The notes beneath the pieces are model-generated. The model ran no database searches, was not told the origin of the DNA, and worked only from the letters and a program-made list of their open reading frames with translations. 5,853 nucleotides of DNA, taken from JBKHJZ01 sp046537875. GTDB lineage: Bacteria; Actinomycetota; Acidimicrobiia; Acidimicrobiales; VFJN01. Positions 1-5,237 of this stretch are shown piece by piece (positions within the stretch are counted from its first letter, which is position 1; the number at the start of each line of letters is the position of its first letter). Both the position numbers and the translations under genes were made by a program. The stretch spans positions 1-5,853 of the forward strand of contig JBKHJZ010000195.1 of NCBI GenBank assembly GCA_046537875.1, written 5' to 3'.

Positions 1-51
1 CGGCAGGAGCCGCCCGTCGGCAGGAGCCGCCCGTCGGCAGGAGCCGCGACC
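1..51. repeat. 17-bp tandem repeat, about 2.8 copies, running off the left edge
   Basis: The unit CGGCAGGAGCCGCCCGT occurs perfectly at 1-17 and 18-34. A third copy matches for 13 bases (35-47) and then diverges. Each unit carries a small inverted repeat (CGGC-AGGA-GCCG) that could form a weak hairpin. Seventeen is not a multiple of three, so a change in copy number would shift a reading frame. The repeat ends about 50 bp before the phosphatase start, so it is probably intergenic. The array starts at base 1 and may continue outside the window. It could be a minisatellite or part of an upstream regulatory or terminator region; the function is unknown. Confidence 0.85.
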
Positions 52-57
52 GGCGAA

Positions 58-80
58 CGTGACCCCTCGTCCCCGTCACG
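58..80. promoter_or_regulatory. Inverted repeat upstream of the phosphatase promoter (possible operator)
   Basis: The arms CGTGAC (58-63) and GTCACG (75-80) are perfect reverse complements separated by 11 nt, and they end 3 nt before the proposed -10 hexamer. The position suits a repressor or activator site for the phosphatase gene. Six-base arms can arise by chance in DNA this GC-rich, so the assignment rests mostly on position. Confidence 0.3.
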
Positions 81-83
81 CCC

Positions 84-89
84 TAACGT
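84..89 (+). promoter_or_regulatory. -10 element (TAACGT) of a probable leaderless promoter
   Basis: TAACGT fits the actinobacterial TANNNT -10 pattern and ends 9 nt before the ATG at 99. That spacing puts transcription start at or within a few bases of the start codon. There is no purine-rich Shine-Dalgarno sequence in front of the ATG. I see no clear -35 hexamer. Confidence 0.5.
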
Positions 90-98
90 CCCCGACAC

Positions 99-689
99 AT
101 GGAGCTGTTGCTGATCCGCCACGCCCGGCCCGTCCGGACCGAGGGCGCCCCCGGGCCGGCGGACCCGCCGCTGTCGGAGGTCGGCCGCCGGCAGTCCGAG
201 GCGCTGGCGGACTGGCTGGCCGGTGGGGAGCCCCTCGACGCCCTCTACACCAGCCCGCTGCGCCGGGCGGCCGAGACGGCGGCCACGCTGAGCGACCGCC
301 TCGGGCTGGCCGCCACCGTCCACGAACCCCTCTCCGAGTACGACGCCGAGGCCGACGCCTACATCCCCATCGAGGAGCTGCGAGCCGCGGGCGATCCCCG
401 CTGGATGGAGCTGCCCGAGGACGTCGTCGGGTTCCAGAACCGGGTGGTCGAGGGCATCGAGAGCGTGGTGGCCGCGCATCGCGGCCGGCGCGTGGCGCTC
501 GTGTGCCACGGCGGGGTCATCAACATGTACGTCTCGGCGATCCTCGACACCGGGCCCCGCATGCTGTTCCTGCCCCACTACACGAGCGTCAGCCGGATCC
601 TGGCGTCGTCGGGGGGCCAGCGCACCATCGACACCCTCAACGAGACCGCACACCTGAGAGTGTCGCGGGTGCCGCTCGTCGAGCTCTAG
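99..689 (+). CDS. Histidine phosphatase family protein (phosphoglycerate mutase-like)
   Basis: This 196-residue protein belongs to branch 1 of the histidine phosphatase superfamily, which removes phosphate through a phospho-histidine intermediate. The N-terminal LIRHARP (residues 5-11) gives the R7-H8 catalytic pair; the usual RHG is RHA here, a common variant. YTSPLRRAAET (50-60) supplies the phosphate-binding R55. LSEYD (78-82) probably holds the acid residue E80. ALVCHGG (133-139) gives the second catalytic histidine, H137. The C-terminal LNETAHL is also typical. There is no signal peptide or membrane segment, so it should be cytoplasmic. The ATG at 99 is chosen because the beta strand carrying RHA starts at once, and a TAACGT hexamer lies 9 nt upstream. 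The substrate cannot be read from the sequence: sugar phosphates, nucleotide-loop intermediates or phosphoproteins are all possible. It converges on the dehydrogenase gene with 9 bp between stop codons. Confidence 0.93.
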   Translation: MELLLIRHARPVRTEGAPGPADPPLSEVGRRQSEALADWLAGGEPLDALYTSPLRRAAETAATLSDRLGLAATVHEPLSEYDAEADAYIPIEELRAAGDPRWMELPEDVVGFQNRVVEGIESVVAAHRGRRVALVCHGGVINMYVSAILDTGPRMLFLPHYTSVSRILASSGGQRTIDTLNETAHLRVSRVPLVEL

Positions 690-721
690 GAGCGGTGCCT
701 AGGACCGTGGCACCTCGCTCC
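689..721. terminator. Stem-loop at the phosphatase/dehydrogenase convergence (candidate bidirectional terminator)
   Basis: GGAGCG-GTGCC (689-699) pairs with GGCAC-(CT)-CGCTCC (709-721). This gives 11 base pairs with a 2-nt bulge and a 9-nt loop (700-708). It begins at the last base of the phosphatase stop codon and runs into the last codons of the dehydrogenase on the other strand, so it could stop transcripts from both sides. No T-run follows on either strand; U-tract-less hairpins have been proposed as terminators in actinobacteria. A smaller inverted repeat, CTAGG/CCTAG (686-690/698-702), spans both stop codons and competes with this fold. Confidence 0.45.
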
Positions 722-1916
722 ACGGCCTGTCCTTGTCGACCCGGATGTCGCCCGGCAGGCCGAGGACCCGCTCGCCGAGGATGTTTTTCATGATCTCGGT
801 GGTGCCGCCCTCGATCGAGTTGGCGCGCGTCCGCAGGAACGACTGCTGGGCGTTCTGCCACAGGGCCGTGCTCTCGGGCCGCCGCATCGGGTACCCGCCG
901 GGGTAGAGCATGCCCTCGGCACCGAGGAGGTCGACGGCGCACTCGCTGAGGTCCTTGTGCAACTCGGCCATGGCCAGCTTGCCGATCGACCCCTCGGGGC
1001 CCGGCGTGCCCTGGGCGCGCAGCTGGCGGGCGCGGAGGTTGGTGAGGCGCAGCACCTCGGCCCGGATCCACAGAGCCATCACCCGGTCGGTCCGGGCACG
1101 GTCGTGCGGCCCGGTGCGGGCGTGGACGGCCATCAGCTCGCCGATGAAGCCGCTGCCGCGCGGGGGGATCTGGCCCCCGATCGCCACCCGCTCGTTCATC
1201 AGGGTGGTGAGCGACACCCGCCAACCGTCACCCACCTCCCCCAGCCGCTCGCTGTCGGGGATGCGGACGTCGGTGAAGTACACCTCGTTGAACTCGGCCT
1301 CGCCGGTCATCTGGAAGAGCGGCCGCACCTCCACGCCCGGTGCGTGCATGTCGACGACGAAGTAGGTAAGCCCCCGGTGCTTGGGCGCCTCGGGATCGGT
1401 GCGGGCGACGATCATGCCGAAGCGGGCCACGTGGGCCAGCGTGGTCCACACCTTCTGACCGTTCAGCACCCACTCGTCGCCGTCGCGGACGGCCCGGGTG
1501 GACAGGCTCGCGACGTCCGACCCGGCCCCGGGCTCCGAGAAGAGCTGGCACCAGATCTCCTCGTTGGTGAACAGCGGCCGCAGGTACCGCGACTTCTGCG
1601 CCTCGCTGCCGTGGGTCACGACGGTCGGCGCACCCATGCCGTGGCCGATCGGGTTCCGCCGGGCCGCCACCGGGGCGCCGGCCTCCCGGAGCCGTTCGTC
1701 TGCCACCCGTTGGAGCCCCGGCGCCAGGCCGAGCCCGCCGTGGCCCTCCGGGAAGTGCACCCAGGCCAGCCCGAGGTCGAACTGCCGGCCGAGGAAGGTG
1801 ACCGGGTCGGTGGACCCGGGCGGGCAGGCGGCGAGCAGCTCGTCGCACAGGGCGAGGACCCGGGCCTCGTCGTCGGCGGGCGTGACCCGGTCCTCGGTCG
1901 CTTCCCTCAGCGTCAT
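699..1916 (-). CDS. Acyl-CoA dehydrogenase family protein (FadE-type)
   Basis: This FAD-dependent dehydrogenase (405 residues with the start chosen here) should oxidise an acyl-CoA to the 2,3-enoyl-CoA, a beta-oxidation step, passing electrons to electron-transfer flavoprotein. All three domains are present: an N-terminal helical part to about residue 115; a central beta domain with QLFSEPGAGSD (124-134), the FAD/substrate-binding signature, and NGQKVWTT (152-159); and a C-terminal helical domain ending in IEGGTTEIMKNILGERVLGLP. E369 in IEGG aligns with the catalytic glutamate of medium-chain dehydrogenases. Length is normal for the family. I chose the ATG at 1916. The frame stays open to a TTG at 1946, but that codon lies inside an inverted-repeat operator, while a TAGCCT -10 hexamer ends 7 nt before the ATG. 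Chain length and substrate (fatty, branched or steroid side chain) cannot be told. It appears to be transcribed alone and controlled through the operator. Confidence 0.95.
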   Translation of the reverse strand: MTLREATEDRVTPADDEARVLALCDELLAACPPGSTDPVTFLGRQFDLGLAWVHFPEGHGGLGLAPGLQRVADERLREAGAPVAARRNPIGHGMGAPTVVTHGSEAQKSRYLRPLFTNEEIWCQLFSEPGAGSDVASLSTRAVRDGDEWVLNGQKVWTTLAHVARFGMIVARTDPEAPKHRGLTYFVVDMHAPGVEVRPLFQMTGEAEFNEVYFTDVRIPDSERLGEVGDGWRVSLTTLMNERVAIGGQIPPRGSGFIGELMAVHARTGPHDRARTDRVMALWIRAEVLRLTNLRARQLRAQGTPGPEGSIGKLAMAELHKDLSECAVDLLGAEGMLYPGGYPMRRPESTALWQNAQQSFLRTRANSIEGGTTEIMKNILGERVLGLPGDIRVDKDRPWSEVPRS

Positions 1917-1923
1917 GCGGCGC

Positions 1924-1929
1924 AGGCTA
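1924..1929 (-). promoter_or_regulatory. -10 element (TAGCCT) of the dehydrogenase promoter
   Basis: On the minus strand TAGCCT ends 7 nt before the ATG at 1916, which matches a leaderless transcript. It directly abuts the inverted repeat at 1930-1947, so a protein bound there would cover the -10/-35 spacer and block RNA polymerase. No good -35 hexamer is seen 16-18 bp upstream, which would fall in the adjoining GC hairpin. Confidence 0.5.
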
Positions 1930-1947
1930 CTTGACCGGGCGGTCAAG
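1930..1947. promoter_or_regulatory. 18-bp inverted-repeat operator (TetR-type candidate)
   Basis: CTTGACCGGGCGGTCAAG has perfect 8-bp arms (CTTGACCG / CGGTCAAG) around a 2-bp centre. It sits between the -10 element of the acyl-CoA dehydrogenase gene and the preceding gene's terminator hairpin. Its size and dyad symmetry resemble TetR/AcrR-family operators, which often control acyl-CoA metabolism genes in actinobacteria, where acyl-CoA ligands commonly release the repressor. No regulator gene lies in this window, so the cognate protein is unknown. The A/T-containing outer arms make chance less likely than for an all-G/C palindrome. Confidence 0.6.
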
Positions 1948-1961
1948 GGGCGAGGCGCCCC
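1947..1961 (-). terminator. GC hairpin after the SirB1-like gene (candidate terminator)
   Basis: Read on the minus strand, the SirB1-like stop codon (1965-1963) is followed after one base by GGGGCG-CCT-CGCCCC, a perfect 6-bp all-G/C stem with a 3-nt loop. Only TT follows it before the operator palindrome, so there is no full T-run. The position supports termination between this gene and the dehydrogenase gene 46 bp downstream. Confidence 0.45.
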
Positions 1962-1962
1962 G

Positions 1963-2736
1963 TCAGTTCAGCTTGGCGCGCATCACCACGGCGGCCCGTC
2001 GATCCCCCTCGCCGCCGAGCCCCTCGGTCGCGAGCGCGTCGAGCTCGACCGCAGCGGCATCGAACCGCCCGTTCGCGGCCAGCAGCGTCGCCAGCCGGCG
2101 GCGGTCGGCCACGGTGGCACCGGGCACGAGGACCCGGAGGCACTGCGCCCAGAGGGCCCCGGCACGGTCGCCCCGCCCCACGTACGAGCGCTGCAGGTTG
2201 GTCACCACCCGGGCCAGCATGGCCCGCGGCCCCACCGGGGCGAGGTATCGGGGATCGAACCGCGCCCGCTCGCCGTGCACCCGCCGGAACAGCCGCTCTG
2301 CACCCGGCAGGTCGAGGCGGGTCTGATGGAACGGGTCGACGAGAACCTCGGGCGACGTGCGGGACCGGACGAGGAAGTGGCCGGGCATGCCCACCCCCTC
2401 GAAGGGCACCCCGACCCGCCGGCCCACCTCCATCAGCACGATCGACAGCGTGATCGGGATCCCCCGCCGCCGGTCGAGCACCACGTCGAGCAGCGAGTTC
2501 CGTGGATGCGCGTAGTCGTCGGTGTCGCCGCGGAAGCCCTCGGCGACCAGGTGGTCGACCACCCCGTCGAGCGTCGGCACCGGGCAGGCGGTCGCGAGCT
2601 GGTCGAGCCGGGCGAGCTGCTCGTCGACATCGAGATCCCGCCGGGCGTGGGCTGCGATCAGCAGGGCCCCGAGATCCAGGCGGCACTCCGACTCGGGGCC
2701 GCGCACGAGGTCGGCGAACCGATCGGTGATGTCCAC
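1963..2736 (-). CDS. SirB1-like transglutaminase-fold protein with C-terminal helical-repeat region
   Basis: This 257-residue protein resembles the SirB1/YchA family (transglutaminase-like core 2 domain). The diagnostic block runs from about residue 80 (NSLLDVVLDRRRGIPITLS) through MEVGRRVGVPFEGVGMPGHFLVR (102-124), ending at H120 in the PGHF motif. I see no active-site cysteine in the usual position before this block; members of this family also lack it, so hydrolase or transglutaminase activity is doubtful. Residues from about 175 onward are alanine-rich and helical, consistent with the TPR-like tail common in SirB1 proteins and suggesting a scaffold role. No signal peptide is visible. The GTG at 2736 is preferred because TAGCGT ends 7 nt upstream. 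A longer reading to 2838 would add 34 unconvincing residues and run through both divergent promoters into the synthetase gene. The cellular role is unknown. Confidence 0.85.
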   Translation of the reverse strand: MDITDRFADLVRGPESECRLDLGALLIAAHARRDLDVDEQLARLDQLATACPVPTLDGVVDHLVAEGFRGDTDDYAHPRNSLLDVVLDRRRGIPITLSIVLMEVGRRVGVPFEGVGMPGHFLVRSRTSPEVLVDPFHQTRLDLPGAERLFRRVHGERARFDPRYLAPVGPRAMLARVVTNLQRSYVGRGDRAGALWAQCLRVLVPGATVADRRRLATLLAANGRFDAAAVELDALATEGLGGEGDRRAAVVMRAKLN

Positions 2737-2743
2737 CCGGTCG

Positions 2744-2749
2744 ACGCTA
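2744..2749 (-). promoter_or_regulatory. -10 element (TAGCGT) of the SirB1-like gene
   Basis: On the minus strand TAGCGT ends 7 nt before the GTG at 2736, giving a probable leaderless transcript. This is what decides the start codon. The identical hexamer precedes the diesterase gene at 4388-4393. No convincing -35 is seen. Confidence 0.5.
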
Positions 2750-2793
2750 CCGCCGCACCGGGCCGTTGATGTGACGAACGTCCCGGTTGGGCC

Positions 2794-2799
2794 TACCGT
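2794..2799 (+). promoter_or_regulatory. -10 element (TACCGT) of the acyl-CoA synthetase gene
   Basis: TACCGT ends 8 nt before the ATG at 2808, consistent with a leaderless or nearly leaderless mRNA. A possible -35-like GTGACG (2771-2776) lies 17 bp upstream. The oppositely directed TAGCGT is only 44 bp away, so the two promoters share upstream DNA. A short GACG-AA-CGTC dyad (2773-2782) lies between them but is too small to call an operator. Confidence 0.5.
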
Positions 2800-2807
2800 G
2801 AGCAGGC

Positions 2808-4373
2808 ATGTTCCCTGGGGCACATGCACAGACGACACCCGACCGTCCCGCTGTCGTCATGGCCGGCAGCGGGCGGGTGGTCACGTACCGCGAGCTCGAT
2901 GAGGGCGCCAACCGTGTGTCCCACCTGTTCCGCTCGCTGGGCCTGCAACCCGGCGACCATGTGGCGTTCTGCATGGAGAACGGCCCCGAGTTCCTGAGCC
3001 TCGCCTGGGGCGCGCACTACGCCGGCCTCTACTACACGGCGATGAGCACACGTCTTACGACCGAGGAGATGGCGTACATCATCGACGACTGTGGCGCGGG
3101 AGCCGTCGTGCTGTCCGACCACAACCGGGCCGCAGCGGAGGACCTGGTCGGCGGCCTGTCGGGCGCGGTGAAGGGTCGCTACCTGGCCGGCCAGCCGCTC
3201 CCGGGCTGGGACGACTGGGAGAGCGCGCTGGCCGCCCAGCCCGACACGCCGCTCGACGAGGAGCGGGTGGAGGGGCGCGACATGCTCTACTCGTCGGGCA
3301 CGACCGGTCGCCCCAAGGGTGTCGAGCTCCCCCTCCCCGGGGCGCCGCTCGGCACCGCCGATCCCATCTACATGCTGGTGGCCGGCCTGTTCGGCGCGAC
3401 GGCCGACAGCGTCTACCTATCGCCGGCGCCGCTGTACCACGCGGCGCCGCTGCGCTTCACCATGGGCTTCCACCGGCTCGGGGCCACGACCGTCGTGATG
3501 GAGCACTTCGACCCGGTCGAGGCGCTGCGCCTCATCGAGCAGCACCGGGTGACGCACAGCCAGTGGGTGCCCACCATGTTCATACGCATGCTGAAGCTCC
3601 CGGCCGAGGAGCGTGAGCGGTACGACGTGTCCTCGATGCAGGTGGCGATCCACGCCGCCGCACCGTGCCCCGTCGCGGTCAAGGAGCAGATGATCGAGTG
3701 GTGGGGCCCCGTGATCCACGAGTACTACGCCGGCACCGAGGGCAACGGGTTCGTCTACTGCAACAGCGAGGACTGGCTCGCCCACAAGGGCACCGTCGGC
3801 AAGCCGCTGCTCGGCGAGGTCCACATCCTCGACGACGACGGCACCGAGGTTCCGACGGGCGAGTCGGGCACCATCTACTTCGGGGCCGAAGGCGGTGCAG
3901 CGACCACCTTCGAGTACCACAACGACCCGGAGAAGACCGCCGCGTCGCGCGACCCGAAGGGTCGGGGATGGACCACGCTCGGCGACGTCGGCTACCTGGA
4001 CGAGGACGGCTTCCTCTACCTCACCGACCGCAAGGCGTACATGATCATCACCGGGGGCGTGAACGTGTACCCGCAGGAGGCCGAGAACGTCCTGGCGATG
4101 CACCCCAAGGTCGCCGACGTGGCCGTGCTGGGCGTCCCGAACCCCGACTTCGGCGAGGAGGTCAAGGCGGTCGTCCAACCCATGTCGCCCGACGACGCCG
4201 GCCCGGAGCTCGAGCGCGAGCTGATCGCCTACTGCCGCGAGCACCTGGCCGACGTCAAGTGCCCGCGCTCGGTGGACTTCCGCGGCGAGCTCCCGCGCCA
4301 CCCCACCGGCAAGCTCTACAAGCGCCTGCTGAAGGACGAGTACTGGGCGGGCCACGAGTCCCGCATCATCTGA
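2808..4373 (+). CDS. Fatty-acyl-CoA synthetase (AMP-forming, FadD-type)
   Basis: This 521-residue member of the ANL adenylate-forming superfamily should convert a carboxylic acid, ATP and CoA to acyl-CoA, AMP and PPi. All core motifs are intact: the ATP-binding loop YSSGTTGRPKG (161-171); the APLYHAAPL substrate-region motif; YYAGTEGNG (306-314); GDVGYLDEDG around D393, the ribose-binding aspartate; TDRKAYMIITGGVNVYP (406-422), the hinge and CoA-side motif; and PTGKLYKR with catalytic lysine K502 near the C-terminus. Length is normal. The N-terminus MFPGAHAQTTPDRPAV looks typical for this group, which supports the ATG at 2808, as does the TACCGT hexamer 8 nt upstream. It is soluble and cytoplasmic by sequence. 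It is divergent from the SirB1-like gene and followed 29 bp later by the diesterase gene. Acyl chain preference is not readable; aromatic or other acids cannot be excluded. Confidence 0.95.
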   Translation: MFPGAHAQTTPDRPAVVMAGSGRVVTYRELDEGANRVSHLFRSLGLQPGDHVAFCMENGPEFLSLAWGAHYAGLYYTAMSTRLTTEEMAYIIDDCGAGAVVLSDHNRAAAEDLVGGLSGAVKGRYLAGQPLPGWDDWESALAAQPDTPLDEERVEGRDMLYSSGTTGRPKGVELPLPGAPLGTADPIYMLVAGLFGATADSVYLSPAPLYHAAPLRFTMGFHRLGATTVVMEHFDPVEALRLIEQHRVTHSQWVPTMFIRMLKLPAEERERYDVSSMQVAIHAAAPCPVAVKEQMIEWWGPVIHEYYAGTEGNGFVYCNSEDWLAHKGTVGKPLLGEVHILDDDGTEVPTGESGTIYFGAEGGAATTFEYHNDPEKTAASRDPKGRGWTTLGDVGYLDEDGFLYLTDRKAYMIITGGVNVYPQEAENVLAMHPKVADVAVLGVPNPDFGEEVKAVVQPMSPDDAGPELERELIAYCREHLADVKCPRSVDFRGELPRHPTGKLYKRLLKDEYWAGHESRII

Positions 4374-4381
4374 CCCACGCG

Positions 4382-4398
4382 GCCGGATAGCGTCCGGC
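4382..4398 (+). terminator. Stem-loop between synthetase and diesterase genes, enclosing the next promoter
   Basis: GCCGGA (4382-4387) and TCCGGC (4393-4398) form a perfect 6-bp stem around a 5-nt loop. The structure starts 8 nt after the synthetase stop codon and has no T-run, so as RNA it may be a weak terminator. As DNA, the dyad is centred on the TAGCGT -10 element of the diesterase gene, so it may instead be an operator. The sequence cannot separate the two roles. Confidence 0.35.
4388..4393 (+). promoter_or_regulatory. -10 element (TAGCGT) of the diesterase gene
   Basis: TAGCGT ends 9 nt before the ATG at 4403, as expected for a leaderless start, and is identical to the hexamer before the SirB1-like gene. 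It implies that the diesterase has its own promoter despite lying just 29 bp behind the synthetase on the same strand. Confidence 0.5.
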
Positions 4399-4402
4399 GT
4401 GC

Positions 4403-5182
4403 ATGGGCGCCTTCCCCTTCCTCGACTGGCCGGGGCCCCTCGCGTTCGCGCACCAGGGCGCGCACGGTCCTGGAGGGCCGGCGGAGAACACGCTCGCGGC
4501 CTTCGAGGCGGCGGTGGCGCTGGGCTACCGCTACCTGGAGACCGATGCGCACGCCACCGCCGACGGGGTGGTGGTCGCGTTCCACGACGACCGTCTCGAC
4601 CGGCTCACCGACCGGGCCGGGGCGATCGGGGACCTGCCGTGGCGCCAGGTGTCGGCGGCCCGCGTGCGCGCCGGTGGTGAGGGCGTCCCGCTCCTCGAGG
4701 AGGTCCTCTGCAGCTGGCCCGACGTCCGGGTCAACATCGACCCCAAGCACGACGCCGCCGTCGAGCCGCTCATCGATCTCATCCGCCGCACGCGAGCCGT
4801 CGAGAGGGTGTGCATCGGCGCCTTCTCCGACCGACGGCTGGCACGCGTGCGAGCCGCGCTCGGCCCCGCGCTGTGCACGTCGATGGGTCCACGCCAGGTG
4901 GCACGGCTGGTGAGCGCGGCACGCGGGCTGCCCTCCGGGCGGTTCTCGGCCGCATGCGTGCAGGTGCCCGTCCGCCGGGGACCCGTCCCGCTCGTCACGC
5001 CCCGCCTCATCGCCGCCGCCCACGACCGCGGCCTGCAGGTCCACGTGTGGACGATCAACGATCCCACCGAGATGCACCGCCTGCTCGACATGGGGGTCGA
5101 CGGGATCATGACCGACCGTTGCGAGGTCCTGAAGGACGTGCTGCGCGAACGGGGTGCCTGGGTGGACTCCCCGGCGGGTTGA
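4403..5182 (+). CDS. Glycerophosphodiester phosphodiesterase family protein
   Basis: This 259-residue GDPD-family TIM barrel should hydrolyse glycerophosphodiesters to sn-glycerol-3-phosphate and an alcohol, using a divalent metal. Motifs run in the expected order: AHQGAHG (16-22) with catalytic H17; PAENTLAAFEAA (26-37); LETDAHATADG (45-55) with metal ligands E46 and D48; VAFHDD (58-63) with catalytic H61; NIDPK (111-115) with third acidic ligand D113; and a C-terminal VHVWTIND...GVDGIMTD block closing the barrel. The usual HRG is HQG here, and the usual E-x-K is D-x-K. No signal peptide or lipobox is visible, so it is probably cytoplasmic and not a secreted GlpQ type. The ATG at 4403 is supported by TAGCGT 9 nt upstream. 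Glycerol-3-phosphate recycling would fit its fatty-acid-metabolism neighbours, but that link is inferred from proximity. Confidence 0.93.
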   Translation: MGAFPFLDWPGPLAFAHQGAHGPGGPAENTLAAFEAAVALGYRYLETDAHATADGVVVAFHDDRLDRLTDRAGAIGDLPWRQVSAARVRAGGEGVPLLEEVLCSWPDVRVNIDPKHDAAVEPLIDLIRRTRAVERVCIGAFSDRRLARVRAALGPALCTSMGPRQVARLVSAARGLPSGRFSAACVQVPVRRGPVPLVTPRLIAAAHDRGLQVHVWTINDPTEMHRLLDMGVDGIMTDRCEVLKDVLRERGAWVDSPAG

Positions 5183-5237
5183 CAGCCGGGAGATCGCGGG
5201 CCGGCCACGGGCTGGTCGCCCGCCAAGCGCCCGGCTG
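5183..5237. terminator. Two-tier stem-loop directly after the diesterase stop (candidate terminator)
   Basis: The outer stem CAGCCGGG (5183-5190) pairs perfectly with CCCGGCTG (5230-5237), starting at the first base after the stop codon. Nested inside, GCGGG-CCGGCC (5196-5206) pairs with GGCTGG-(TCG)-CCCGC (5210-5223) around a 3-nt ACG loop, with one G-U pair and a 3-nt bulge. A second CCCGGCTG at 5242-5249 offers an alternative outer partner. There is no T-run. It lies between convergent genes and could end transcripts from either side. Confidence 0.5.

Noticed and set aside
1..51. The repeat array as a CRISPR
   Set aside because: The units are directly abutting with no spacers, and at 17 bp they are shorter than CRISPR repeats.
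59..793. Plus-strand open frame starting at a GTG before the phosphatase
   Set aside because: It is out of frame with the RHA-containing protein, runs into the dehydrogenase gene on the other strand and has an Arg/Pro/Gly-rich shadow composition.
957..1934. Plus-strand open frame (325 codons) opposite the dehydrogenase gene
   Set aside because: The peptide is Gly/His/Pro/Arg-rich without motifs and mirrors the codon bias of the real minus-strand gene.
1917..1946. N-terminal extension of the dehydrogenase to the TTG at 1946
   Set aside because: The TTG lies within the operator dyad and upstream of the -10 hexamer; the ATG at 1916 fits the spacing seen for the other genes.
1498..2769. Long plus-strand open frame (423 codons) across the dehydrogenase and SirB1-like genes
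   Set aside because: It is antisense to two genes with clear family motifs. The translation is low-complexity Arg/Pro/Ser/Gly/His with no recognisable domain, typical of open antisense frames in GC-rich DNA.
2737..2838. N-terminal extension of the SirB1-like protein to 2838
   Set aside because: It would span both divergent promoters and overlap the synthetase coding region by 31 bp; the added residues do not resemble the family.
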